DNA from: JACZWL01 sp046756445
Lineage (GTDB): Bacteria; Pseudomonadota; Gammaproteobacteria; Steroidobacterales; Woeseiaceae
Length of the DNA: 25,095 nucleotides
Reading direction: 5' to 3'
Assembly: GCA_046756445.1 (NCBI GenBank)
Contig: JBHHWI010000036.1
Span: forward strand, 1 to 25,095
The notes under the pieces were generated by a model. The model saw nothing but the letters and a program-made list of their open reading frames with translations. It ran no database searches and had not been told where the DNA came from. This document shows positions 1 through 7,772 of the stretch, one piece after another. The position numbers and the translations under genes were made by a program. The number at the start of each line of letters is the position of its first letter. The stretch's first letter is position 1.

Positions 1-48
1 AGATCGTGCAAGACCGATATGACTGCCGCGTATACAATACGCGACGTC

Positions 49-975
49 ATGAATGCACTGTCGATAAGAAACCTCACAAAAACCTACGCGAACGGAAATC
101 AGGCGTTGAAAGGAATCGATTTCGATGTGGAAGAAGGCGACTTCTATGCGTTACTGGGTCCGAATGGCGCAGGCAAGACTACCGCAATCGGAGTCATCTG
201 CTCATTGGTCAGCAAGACCGGCGGCGAAGTCGAGATCTTCGGGCATGACATCGGTCGCGAGCTGGCAGAAGCGAAATCTTGCATCGGCCTGGTACCACAA
301 GAGATCAATCTGAACCTGTTCGATAACGTGCTGAACATCGTGGTCAATCAGGCTGGCTACTACGGCATTCAAAGAAAGCTCGCGCTCAAGCGCGCCGAGC
401 GGTATCTCAAGGAACTGAAGCTGTGGGACCGCCGGTTCGACCAGGCAAGAAGTCTCTCCGGCGGGATGAAACGCCGCCTGATGATCGTGAGAGCGCTGAT
501 CCACGAGCCCCGGCTGTTGATGCTGGACGAGCCGACCGCCGGCGTAGACATCGAAATCCGCAGGTCAATGTGGGATTTCCTGCGCCGAATCAACAGCGAG
601 GGGACGACGATAATTCTGACGACGCACTACCTCGAAGAGGCGGAGAACCTTTGCCGTCACGTGGCGATCATCGACGAGGGCGACATCATCGAGAATGCCC
701 GCATGGGCACGGTATTGCGAAAACTGCAGCGCGAGGTCTTCGTTTTGAGCCTTGCGGACCCGTTGGCCGAGACGCCCGAGCTGCCGGGCTTCGAGTGCCA
801 ACTGAACGATCCCTGCGAACTTGAAGTGGCAATCGACTCGGAGCATGACCTGAATGGTCTCTTCGCCGCGCTGAGCGAGCGGCGCATCACGGTCGTGAGC
901 CTGAGAAACAAGGCCAACCGCCTAGAGGAACTGTTTATGCGCATTGTCGAGAATAAACAGGCGGTGACCGCATGA
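49..975 (+). CDS. yadG: ABC-2 type exporter ATP-binding protein, YadG-like
   Basis: ATPase subunit of a two-gene ABC-2 exporter; it should sit on the cytoplasmic face bound to the permease encoded next. From the ATG at 49 the protein is 308 aa, the length I recall for E. coli YadG, and similarity runs end to end. Walker A GPNGAGKTT is at about 37-45, the signature LSGGM at 136-140, Walker B LLMLDEPT at 156-163, followed by the D-loop AGVD and the H-loop in TTHYLEEAE. The C-terminal NKANRLEELF segment is typical of this subfamily. An in-frame ATG at 19 would add ten residues; I prefer 49 because of the family length, although neither start has a clear Shine-Dalgarno. The gene overlaps yadH by 4 bp, so the two are translationally coupled. 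The substrate is unknown; the E. coli pair is also poorly defined. Confidence 0.93.
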   Translation: MNALSIRNLTKTYANGNQALKGIDFDVEEGDFYALLGPNGAGKTTAIGVICSLVSKTGGEVEIFGHDIGRELAEAKSCIGLVPQEINLNLFDNVLNIVVNQAGYYGIQRKLALKRAERYLKELKLWDRRFDQARSLSGGMKRRLMIVRALIHEPRLLMLDEPTAGVDIEIRRSMWDFLRRINSEGTTIILTTHYLEEAENLCRHVAIIDEGDIIENARMGTVLRKLQREVFVLSLADPLAETPELPGFECQLNDPCELEVAIDSEHDLNGLFAALSERRITVVSLRNKANRLEELFMRIVENKQAVTA

Positions 976-1748
976 TGGATGTGACACTCAACTGGATCGG
1001 CCTGAAGGCACTCGTTCGCAAAGAGGTTATCCGCGTGATGCGCATCTGGATTCAGACTGTCGTGCCGCCGGCAATCACCATGACGCTGTATTTCATCATA
1101 TTCGGCAATTTGATCGGGCGTCGGATTGGAAGCATGGGGGGCTTCGACTACATGCAGTACATTGCACCGGGGTTGATCATGATGTCGGTGATTACGAATT
1201 CGTACGGTAACGTAGTGTCATCTTTCTTTGGCGCGAAGTTTGCGCGACACATAGAGGAGTTGCTTGTATCGCCGTTATCGAATGCGACAATTATCATTGG
1301 TCACGTAGCGGGCGGCGTGCTACGAGGCCTGGTCGTGGGAATACTCGTTACGATCATCGCGTTGTTTTTTACCAGGCTTCAGGTGGAGCATCCGTTTATT
1401 ACCATTTCGATGGTGATCCTTGCTTCGATAGTATTCGCACTGGCAGGGTTCATTAACGCCGTATTTGCAAAAAAGTTTGACGATATTTCGATTGTGCCGA
1501 CCTTTGTACTGACACCGTTGACATACCTGGGCGGCGTGTTTTATTCAATTTCTCTGCTGCCGGAGTTTTGGCAGAGGGTTTCGTTGGCCAATCCGATTAT
1601 CTATATGATAAATGCATTTCGCTACGGGATTCTCGGTGTCTCGGATATCAAGATCGCCTACGCCTACCTGATCGTAGGAATCTTTGTGGCCGGACTCTTT
1701 TCTGTCAGTATGTTGCTCCTGAATCGTGGTGTGGGAATCAGGGAGTAG
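972..1748 (+). CDS. yadH: ABC-2 type exporter permease, YadH-like
   Basis: Inner-membrane permease of the YadGH exporter, 258 aa, with about six hydrophobic segments. Very conserved blocks are visible: RIWIQTVVPPAITMTLYFII near the N-terminus, GLIMMSVITNSYGNV, FFGAKFARHIEELLVSP, and FDDISIVPTFVLTPLTYLGG, all matching E. coli YadH nearly residue for residue. It starts within the yadG stop (ATGATGG; the second ATG at 975 is equally possible). The following SRAP gene starts 3 bp after its stop, so the three probably form one operon. Its third codon positions look clearly more AT-rich than those of its neighbours (for example around 1200-1500), which could reflect membrane composition or a different history. 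Membrane topology was judged by eye. Confidence 0.93.
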   Translation: MMDVTLNWIGLKALVRKEVIRVMRIWIQTVVPPAITMTLYFIIFGNLIGRRIGSMGGFDYMQYIAPGLIMMSVITNSYGNVVSSFFGAKFARHIEELLVSPLSNATIIIGHVAGGVLRGLVVGILVTIIALFFTRLQVEHPFITISMVILASIVFALAGFINAVFAKKFDDISIVPTFVLTPLTYLGGVFYSISLLPEFWQRVSLANPIIYMINAFRYGILGVSDIKIAYAYLIVGIFVAGLFSVSMLLLNRGVGIRE

Positions 1749-1751
1749 CAG

Positions 1752-2423
1752 ATGTGCGGTAGGTTCGCCTTTTACTCACCGGCCGAGGCAACGGCGGCGT
1801 TGTTCGGTGTGGAGAGGGCAGAGAACGTCGAGGCGCGCTACAACATTGCGCCGACTCAGTTGATCCCTGTCGTCCGGGTCGGGCCGGATCAGACTCGGGA
1901 ATTCGCGATGCTGCGCTGGGGTCTCGTGCCCTCCTGGGCAAAAGACCCGTCGATCGGCGATCGTATGATCAATGCCCGCGCAGAGACAGTTGCCGAGAAA
2001 CCGTCGTTTCGCGCGGCATACCGGAGCAGAAGATGCATCGTCCTTGCGGACGGGTTCTACGAATGGCGAAAAGAGTCTGACGGGAAGAGACCGTACTTTG
2101 TTTCTCTTGCCAGTGGCGCGCCGTTTGCGTTTGCAGGATTGTGGGAGAATTGGCACGCAAAGGATTCGGCCGAGTCGCTTCAAAGTGCAACGATCATTAC
2201 GATGGCTGCCAGCGAATTCATGAGGGCCCTGCACCATCGGATGCCCGTTGTGCTCGATCAGGATTCTGCCAATCTGTGGCTGGCAGGCGACGAGCACCTG
2301 TTGCTCGGGACGAGCGATAGTGCCCCGGCGTTCCGGGCGTGGCCCGTGAACAAACGCGTCAATAACGCGAGAAACGAAGGCGCCGATCTGGTCGATCCAA
2401 TTGGGAAAACGCTATCCGGCTAA
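1752..2423 (+). CDS. yedK: SRAP-domain abasic-site DNA-protein crosslink protein (YedK/HMCES family)
   Basis: SRAP proteins shield abasic sites in single-stranded DNA by forming a thiazolidine crosslink through an N-terminal cysteine exposed after Met removal. The protein is 223 aa, essentially the length of E. coli YedK. It begins M-C-G-R-F, giving catalytic Cys2. The other active-site residues are present: Asn74 and Arg76 in NARAE, Glu104 in GFYEW and His161 in HHRMP. WGLVPSW (about 56-62) is the usual family signature. The start at 1752 is forced by the Cys2 requirement and has AGGGAG about 8 nt upstream (1738-1743). It lies 3 bp behind yadH, although no functional link to an exporter is known to me. 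Its stop is followed immediately by the left repeat of the transposase element. Confidence 0.95.
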   Translation: MCGRFAFYSPAEATAALFGVERAENVEARYNIAPTQLIPVVRVGPDQTREFAMLRWGLVPSWAKDPSIGDRMINARAETVAEKPSFRAAYRSRRCIVLADGFYEWRKESDGKRPYFVSLASGAPFAFAGLWENWHAKDSAESLQSATIITMAASEFMRALHHRMPVVLDQDSANLWLAGDEHLLLGTSDSAPAFRAWPVNKRVNNARNEGADLVDPIGKTLSG

Positions 2424-2450
2424 TTCAAATCAGGACACCCACAATTTGAA
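2424..2450. repeat. Hairpin carrying the left AGGACACCCAC copy of the transposase element
   Basis: TTCAAAT (2424-2430) and ATTTGAA (2444-2450) are a perfect 7-bp inverted repeat that exposes CAGGACACCCACA in its loop. AGGACACCCAC (2432-2442) recurs in inverted orientation at 3627-3637. It begins right after the TAA of the SRAP gene and may also help end that transcript. The remaining 2451-2610 between here and the transposase is non-coding; a second short palindrome, CTGACG-T-CGTCAG, lies at 2563-2575. Confidence 0.7.
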
Positions 2451-2610
2451 CTGGCTGATCCCCGATAGCGATTGATTCGGAGCCTTGATCTGATCGACTA
2501 GTCAGTTTTTGGCTGGTCGCCTAGTGCGATTTGGTGGATTCGTCGCTCATATCTAACGCTTGCTGACGTCGTCAGTCGTCGAGATAGTCTATTGATGGGA
2601 ACAGGACGGC

Positions 2611-3519
2611 TCAGGTTGAAGCTATGCGGACTGCTCCGGTGCCCTTAAGCCATTGTTGGCCAAGGTGACAGCAGTAGTCATCCAGTACCTGTAATGAGCC
2701 GACCGCGCGGTAATACCAATGCCCGTAATGTCGCATGTCGGCAAGCCAGGGCTTTTTCTTGATGTCCAGTCGCTGGAATATCGCTGCCAAGGCATCGGGT
2801 ATAGCGCCCTGATTATCGGTGCGCAGAACCCGACCACTCCAGTCGACCAGTGCGAGATATTCCTCTCTGGACATAGTCAGCGGGTTGCTGGCCTCATAGG
2901 TATGGTGCAAAGGCAGTAGGTGCTGGTCACGGCCGTGGATCCGTGCATAGACTGAAGTGTGATGCGAGGCTTCTGGTGTATTGGCAACTCCAGCCCGGAT
3001 CGGGTTCAAGTCTACATAGGCCATACAGCGCAACAGGGCAGTGTCATCAAGCAACGCCTGAAGCTTGTAGCGACCCTCCCAGAACCGGCCACAACACTCA
3101 TCTTCCTTATTGGCCCAACGGGCCAGAGGTTCGTTGAGTGCGCGCATGAACCAACTGATGCTAAACAGTCGTGAGCGCCACAATTTGACGACATCATTGC
3201 GAACCACTGCGTCCGGAACCCGAAACAACTGTTCCCAACGTTCCACGACCTCCTCATCTGACCAAGCAGCTGCTTCATCACGATTGACCCTTAAAACGAC
3301 ATGATAGTGGTTGCTCATGACGGCGTAGGCGAGTAAGTCGATAGCGAATACTCCGGCAAGTTTGGCCATTCGATTTTCTAGCCACTGGCGGCGATGGCCA
3401 AAGTCTTTACCGGAGTAGTGATCCCTGCCACATAAGAAAGCGCGCCTTACACAGCGAGAGATACAGTGGTAGTAACACGTATGCTCCAGGCTGATCTGCC
3501 GACAACGGGCAATGGTCAT
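2611..3519 (-). CDS. REP-associated-type tyrosine transposase (Y1_Tnp / IS200-like superfamily)
   Basis: A 302-aa HUH-type transposase-like protein. The N-terminus has YYHCISRCVRRAFLCG (about 16-31), the HUH pair appears as MSNHYHVVL (His71, His73), and FWEGRYKLQ plus YVDLNPIRAG follow in the central part, where the nucleophilic tyrosine is expected. It is longer than compact REP-associated transposases (about 150-180 aa) because of an extra C-terminal region of roughly 100 residues. Such enzymes nick single-stranded palindromic DNA and are often domesticated as single-copy genes that mobilise short REP hairpins. Here the gene lies inside a pair of inverted GGACACCCAC copies. No clear Shine-Dalgarno is seen before the ATG at 3519; an AT-rich palindrome AGATATATCT (3546-3555) lies in the leader. 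The reading frame is intact, so it could be active. Confidence 0.88.
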   Translation of the reverse strand: MTIARCRQISLEHTCYYHCISRCVRRAFLCGRDHYSGKDFGHRRQWLENRMAKLAGVFAIDLLAYAVMSNHYHVVLRVNRDEAAAWSDEEVVERWEQLFRVPDAVVRNDVVKLWRSRLFSISWFMRALNEPLARWANKEDECCGRFWEGRYKLQALLDDTALLRCMAYVDLNPIRAGVANTPEASHHTSVYARIHGRDQHLLPLHHTYEASNPLTMSREEYLALVDWSGRVLRTDNQGAIPDALAAIFQRLDIKKKPWLADMRHYGHWYYRAVGSLQVLDDYCCHLGQQWLKGTGAVRIAST

Positions 3520-3623
3520 CTTAACGGCGTCCAGACACGGTCATTAGATATATCTCTATTAGAACGCGTATCCATACGACTGGCGACGCGACTTTCTATC
3601 GCATAAGGACAAATACACAGGAA

Positions 3624-3637
3624 TTCGTGGGTGTCCT
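3624..3637. repeat. Right inverted copy of the GGACACCCAC repeat
   Basis: TTCGTGGGTGTCCT on the plus strand is the reverse complement of the left copy at 2432-2444 apart from one extra base. Its last base is shared with the TGA stop codon (3637-3639) of the minus-strand DAK2/DegV gene, so the element abuts that gene with no spare sequence. Confidence 0.7.
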
Positions 3638-5487
3638 CATTTTGGCAGCGTCTGGGAGGACAGCTGACTGGGGTCCATGTGTTGCTGTGCGGCCACAACC
3701 AGCGTACCGGGGCCGCCGTGAACGCCGACGCCCGCGCCGAGCGGTGTGATAAAACTGTGCCGGATATTCGGCATGGTTTCTCGCAAGCTGTGCTCGAGTT
3801 CGATGGCGTCGTCCTCACAGAGCGCGTGGCCGATGCCGATCCTGAGGTCCGCTTGGCTTTTTAGCCGCTTTGACAGAAAGCGGGCGAATTTCGGAATACG
3901 TCCGCCGCGACCGAGCAGAACCCCACCCGCTGAAATACCCCCATCCGAACTTATGCGCAGAATCGGCACAACGCGCAGCAGGTCTGCTATTACTCTTACG
4001 AATTCCGGGACCCGCCCGCCGCGAACGGCGTACTGCATATCCTCGACAATGCCGAACGTCACCGTGACCGGGATCAGTTTTTCGATGGCAGCGAGGGTTG
4101 TGCTGATGTCCAGCCCGCTCTGGGCGCACTCCGCTGCAAACACGGCAAGCATTCCCTCACCGAGCGATGCGTTTTTCGAATTTACAATATGGATGTTGCC
4201 GCTGGCATTGGTGCGGTCCGCCGCCGACCGGGCAGCCTGCAGTGTGCCGCTCACCGACGGCATCAGATTGATCGAGATAACATCCGGAAAATGACTGGCA
4301 AGAAATTGAAACTGGCGCCTGAATTCCCCGGGCGATGGCTGAGACGAGGTCGGGTGTATCGCGGTGCTGGAGAGCTCGTTGAAAAACTCCTCGGCCGTAA
4401 TGCTGACTTTATCGAGGTAACCGCGGTCGCCGAATTGAATGCGCACCGGTACCATGTGTATATCCAGTCGCTCCATGTCGTCGTCTGAAATATCGGCCGC
4501 CGAATCGGTGATGACGGCAAATCTGTTTTTGACCGCATGCGTGCTGTGCTGCTGCCGGTGCATGTCGTCGGATTTCTCGGCGCTGACTCGCCCGTATTTC
4601 CGCGCCAGTTCGAACACTTGCTCGGGCTCGTTCACGTGAATATGAATCCTGGCTTTTCTTTTGGTTCCGGCAAGAACGAGCGAGTCGCCCAGATCGGACA
4701 ATGACTCCCGGAGTTTGCGCCGGTCGATATCGCTGCCCGTAACGATGCATTCAGTACAAAACCGGTAGCGAATATCTGCCGCCTCACCGGCCGTCTCGAC
4801 GACGACATCATCGATGTGAAGGTCCGCCAGCTTGGGCTCTCCCGCGACGCGGCCGCGGGCGACGAACTCGGCCATGCCCTGCACGAGGGCGACGAAGCCC
4901 ATCGCCCCGGCGTCGACCACGCCGGCTTTTCGAAGGACATCGAGCTGTTGCTGTGTTCTTTGCAAGGCATCCGTCGCGGCGGCGACGGCTTTTTCAAGCA
5001 AGACGACGAAACTCTTTTCATCTTTCGCCGTTTGCCGGGTCAGGCTTCGGGCAAACACTTCGATAACGGAAAGTATCGTGCCCTCTTGCGGGTCGGTCAG
5101 CGCATCGTGTGCGTATTCGCTTCCCAGGCTGACGGCCTTGGCGAAGGAACGCGTGGTAAATCGGCTGAGGCCCCCTGCTGAATCGGCCATTCCCTGGAAG
5201 AACTGGGCAACGATTGCGCCGGAATTGCCACGGGCACTGTCGAGCAACGCGTCGGCAACGGACTCGAGCAGAGTGCCCAGGTGTTTACATCCAGGCGCGG
5301 TCAGCGCGCCGAGCGCCGCGCCAAGAGACAGACTCATGTTGGTCCCGGTATCTCCATCGGCAACCGGAAATACGTTTATGCGATTGAGGGTTTCCTGTTC
5401 GCCGACGACGCAATGAATCCCGGACTGCAAGGCACTGGCAAAGTCGTCGCCGTGAAGATGAACCGATACCGGCGTTGCGCTGGTCAA
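3637..5487 (-). CDS. FakA-FakB-like fusion: DAK2 kinase domain plus DegV lipid-binding domain
   Basis: A 616-aa protein joining two modules that Gram-positive bacteria usually encode separately. Residues about 15-210 are a DhaL/DAK2 ATP-binding domain with INVFPVADGDTGTNM (37-51, Asp residues for Mg-ATP) and SARGNSG (84-90). A middle domain follows with Cys244 in YRFCTEC and IHIHVNEP (His282/His284), the positions that bind zinc in FakA as I recall. Residues about 323-605 are a DegV fold with TSSQPSP (380-386), MPSVSGT and the GGR loop near YAVRGGRVP. By family knowledge the likely job is phosphorylation of fatty acids carried by the DegV part; the substrate is inferred. The start is a TTG at 5487, 14 nt after the gspB stop, with no good ribosome site, so it is uncertain. 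It probably shares an operon with gspA-gspB. Confidence 0.88.
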   Translation of the reverse strand: MTSATPVSVHLHGDDFASALQSGIHCVVGEQETLNRINVFPVADGDTGTNMSLSLGAALGALTAPGCKHLGTLLESVADALLDSARGNSGAIVAQFFQGMADSAGGLSRFTTRSFAKAVSLGSEYAHDALTDPQEGTILSVIEVFARSLTRQTAKDEKSFVVLLEKAVAAATDALQRTQQQLDVLRKAGVVDAGAMGFVALVQGMAEFVARGRVAGEPKLADLHIDDVVVETAGEAADIRYRFCTECIVTGSDIDRRKLRESLSDLGDSLVLAGTKRKARIHIHVNEPEQVFELARKYGRVSAEKSDDMHRQQHSTHAVKNRFAVITDSAADISDDDMERLDIHMVPVRIQFGDRGYLDKVSITAEEFFNELSSTAIHPTSSQPSPGEFRRQFQFLASHFPDVISINLMPSVSGTLQAARSAADRTNASGNIHIVNSKNASLGEGMLAVFAAECAQSGLDISTTLAAIEKLIPVTVTFGIVEDMQYAVRGGRVPEFVRVIADLLRVVPILRISSDGGISAGGVLLGRGGRIPKFARFLSKRLKSQADLRIGIGHALCEDDAIELEHSLRETMPNIRHSFITPLGAGVGVHGGPGTLVVAAQQHMDPSQLSSQTLPK

Positions 5488-5501
5488 GGTGCGACTGTTT
5501 T

Positions 5502-6104
5502 TTATTCGCGGGGAAGGAGAAAGCCGTTGCCGAGGTGCTCCAGAATAACCCCCTCCGGCGTGATCTCCTTCACCAATGGCCCTTCCGCCAATGTTGCCTG
5601 TTCCCGATACTTGTTCATGTTTACGTACACAAACCGTTCCCCGGGTCGCTCGCGGTAGACATGAAGATCCAGATGCAGGTCTGGCAACACCAGTGTTCCG
5701 TTCGCCCGCAGTTCATTGAATGTCGCATAGGTATTTGCGACCATTTTCGGCGCCGGCTCGATCGCGGATACGTCACTCTTGCCGGCTCGAGCGTCAGGGG
5801 TCTGCTGCGACTGTTTCTGCCTGGCTTGCTCGACCATCTCCGAGAATGAAGGCTCGCGGACAGGCTGCTCACCCGCCGGCGGTTCTTCACCGGCCGCCGG
5901 CATTTCGACGACCGGGCGAAAATCGGGCCTGAGCATGACGCCCAACAGGACCACCAGGTTGATGGCGAGCAAAATGCCCAGCACCCACAACCATCGCGGC
6001 GCGCGGGGCGGGTCTGAACCCTCGCGCACGTCGGCAAAACCGGGCGCGTTCTTTCGCTGACGCTCGGTCTCGGACTTCTTTAGCGCATCCAGGATAAATG
6101 ACAT
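5502..6104 (-). CDS. gspB: General secretion pathway protein B-like (GspB)
   Basis: A 200-aa bitopic inner-membrane protein. The start MSFILDALKKSE is the hallmark N-terminus of GspB/ExeB proteins. One membrane segment spans about 37-58, then a Pro/Glu-rich periplasmic linker, and the C-terminal 60 residues form the T2SS GspB domain (LPDLHLDLHVY, RFVYVNMNKYREQ, EGVILEHLGNGFLL). In Aeromonas the GspA-GspB complex helps place the type II secretion secretin through peptidoglycan. The gene follows gspA by 9 bp in the same direction. No other type II secretion gene is in the window, so this is an unlinked gspAB pair. The ATG at 6104 is well supported by the conserved N-terminus. Confidence 0.92.
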   Translation of the reverse strand: MSFILDALKKSETERQRKNAPGFADVREGSDPPRAPRWLWVLGILLAINLVVLLGVMLRPDFRPVVEMPAAGEEPPAGEQPVREPSFSEMVEQARQKQSQQTPDARAGKSDVSAIEPAPKMVANTYATFNELRANGTLVLPDLHLDLHVYRERPGERFVYVNMNKYREQATLAEGPLVKEITPEGVILEHLGNGFLLPRE

Positions 6105-6113
6105 GAAGAGCCT

Positions 6114-7736
6114 CTAGTTGCTCGCCAGTCTCGGCGTGCCATCCAGCGCCAGCGATGAATTGATGATGATCTGGGTCTGTTGCCCCGCAAGGCCGTCGAC
6201 TTTGAGTCGGTGCTGCCGCTGAAAGTCTTTCAGCCTTTGCTCGAGCTCCTTGTCGAAGTAATCCAGGTCGGTGGACACCGTTGCTTCCGGATCGTAATCC
6301 GCATCGATCGCGGCGAGGCTCTGCCGTAGCCAGCGCACGTTCTCGTCACGCATGCCGGGTTTGATCGCTTTGGCGGCGCCGTTGGGCGGGCGCCAGATCA
6401 ACAGATACTGGCCAAACCAGAGCCTGGAGATTTCATCGACCGGGTGGATGCTGCGGGTTTCCCCGAAGACGAGCTCACCCAGCTCGCCGTCCAGGGATGT
6501 GAGTACCGGCTGGTGCGTATTGCCGTGCCTGTCGGTCAGCGTCAACACGGCCGGGCGGTCGAGCTGTCGGATACCGGCCCAGGAACCTCTCTGGAACAGG
6601 CAGCTAAGACCCGCCGCCTCGGCTTGTGAGCAGGCCGTGCCGCTGCCGGCCTGGTACTCGGCGCCCCACAGCTCGAACAGTGTGGCCATCGCTGAATTGG
6701 TGTCGGTAACTGCGCTCGATTCAATCAACAGGTCCTCGAGTGACCCGGTGTCGGGCCGGACCGGCAATGCCTCGGCGACTTTCTCGCCGGACTCGAGCGG
6801 CACGGCCACCACATCCGGCGACTGTCGTTCACCCTGCTTTGCCAGAGACCAGACCCCCAGGGCGATGATAGTCACACCGACGATTCCCAACGCCGGCACG
6901 GCCCACCTGGTGAGTCCGATCGCATACTGTTGTCCCGACACCTCGGCCGCGGCCCTGCGAACGAGTTTTCTGCCGATATGCCGCATTCCGCGACTGTAGG
7001 CGCCAAGCATTGCCCGGTCGCTGATCACGTTGATGATTCGGGGCACGCCGTCGGACAGGTCGAAGACCTGCTGCTTGGCGGCTGAATCGAAAATTTCGCC
7101 GAGGGCGCCGGCGACCTTGAGCCGATGGTCGATATACCGACCGGTCTCTTCGCGCGACAGTGGCTCCAGGTGATAACGGCCGGTAACGCGCTGGGCGAGC
7201 TGACGCAGCTCTTCTCGCGCCAGCATGTCGCGAAGCTCGGGTTGCGCGATCAGAATGACCTGCAGAAGCTTCTGCTTCGCGGTCTCGAGATTGGTCAGCA
7301 GGCGAAGCTGCTCCAGGACATCCGCCGCCAGATTCTGTGCCTCATCGACCAGTAGAATCGTGCGGCGGCCGCGCGCATGCGCGGCGAGCAGATGGCGATT
7401 CAGGGTATCGACGAGTGACTTGGCGCTCATACTGTCCTCGGGCGGCGGCGTGCGCAATTCCTCGCAGATGGTGATCAGGAATTCCAGCGCCGTCAGCTGG
7501 GGATTGAGGATCAGTGCGACATCGACCTCGGCCGGCAGGCGGCCGAGGACCGTGCGAACGAGCGTCGTCTTCCCGGTACCGACTTCTCCCGTGAGCTGAA
7601 TGAATCCGCCGCTCTCGGAAATGCCGTACACGAGGTGCGCCAGCGCTTCGCTGTGCCGCTCGCTCATGAACAGATAACGAGGGTCGGGCGTGATCGCAAA
7701 AGGCTTGTCAGTCAGCCCAAAGAATTTCGTGTACAT
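6114..7736 (-). CDS. gspA: GspA/ExeA-type AAA ATPase with peptidoglycan-binding domain
   Basis: A 540-aa inner-membrane ATPase, close to the length of Aeromonas ExeA. It starts MYTKFFGLTDKPFAITPDPR, typical of the family. Walker A GEVGTGKTT is at 50-58 and Walker B TILLVDEAQN at 126-135. A sensor/lid region reaches about 265, one membrane segment lies at about 276-297, and the periplasmic part ends in a PG_binding_1-like domain at roughly 455-535 (PGMRDENVRWLRQSL, DFQRQHRLKVDGLAG). With GspB it would remodel or bind peptidoglycan for secretin assembly. It lies 36 bp downstream of dinB on the same strand and may be read through from it. The absence of other gsp genes means the secretion link is from homology only. 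Confidence 0.93.
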   Translation of the reverse strand: MYTKFFGLTDKPFAITPDPRYLFMSERHSEALAHLVYGISESGGFIQLTGEVGTGKTTLVRTVLGRLPAEVDVALILNPQLTALEFLITICEELRTPPPEDSMSAKSLVDTLNRHLLAAHARGRRTILLVDEAQNLAADVLEQLRLLTNLETAKQKLLQVILIAQPELRDMLAREELRQLAQRVTGRYHLEPLSREETGRYIDHRLKVAGALGEIFDSAAKQQVFDLSDGVPRIINVISDRAMLGAYSRGMRHIGRKLVRRAAAEVSGQQYAIGLTRWAVPALGIVGVTIIALGVWSLAKQGERQSPDVVAVPLESGEKVAEALPVRPDTGSLEDLLIESSAVTDTNSAMATLFELWGAEYQAGSGTACSQAEAAGLSCLFQRGSWAGIRQLDRPAVLTLTDRHGNTHQPVLTSLDGELGELVFGETRSIHPVDEISRLWFGQYLLIWRPPNGAAKAIKPGMRDENVRWLRQSLAAIDADYDPEATVSTDLDYFDKELEQRLKDFQRQHRLKVDGLAGQQTQIIINSSLALDGTPRLASN

Positions 7737-7772
7737 GGTCCGGTCACATTGATGCGTGCAGCATCACGGATT

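Larger units (their letters stand above)
2432..3637. mobile_element. Y1/REP-associated transposase element with terminal inverted copies
   Basis: The unit of about 1.2 kb is delimited by AGGACACCCAC at 2432-2442 and its reverse complement GTGGGTGTCCT at 3627-3637; an AATT follows inward on both sides. It contains one transposase gene on the minus strand and otherwise only non-coding flanks. No target duplication is visible, as expected for Y1-type enzymes. It sits exactly between two convergent genes, so neither appears disrupted. Boundaries are inferred from the repeats. Confidence 0.6.

Noticed and set aside
33..38. TACAAT as a -10 box for yadG
   Set aside because: No -35 hexamer fits in the bases available and the true upstream region is outside the window.
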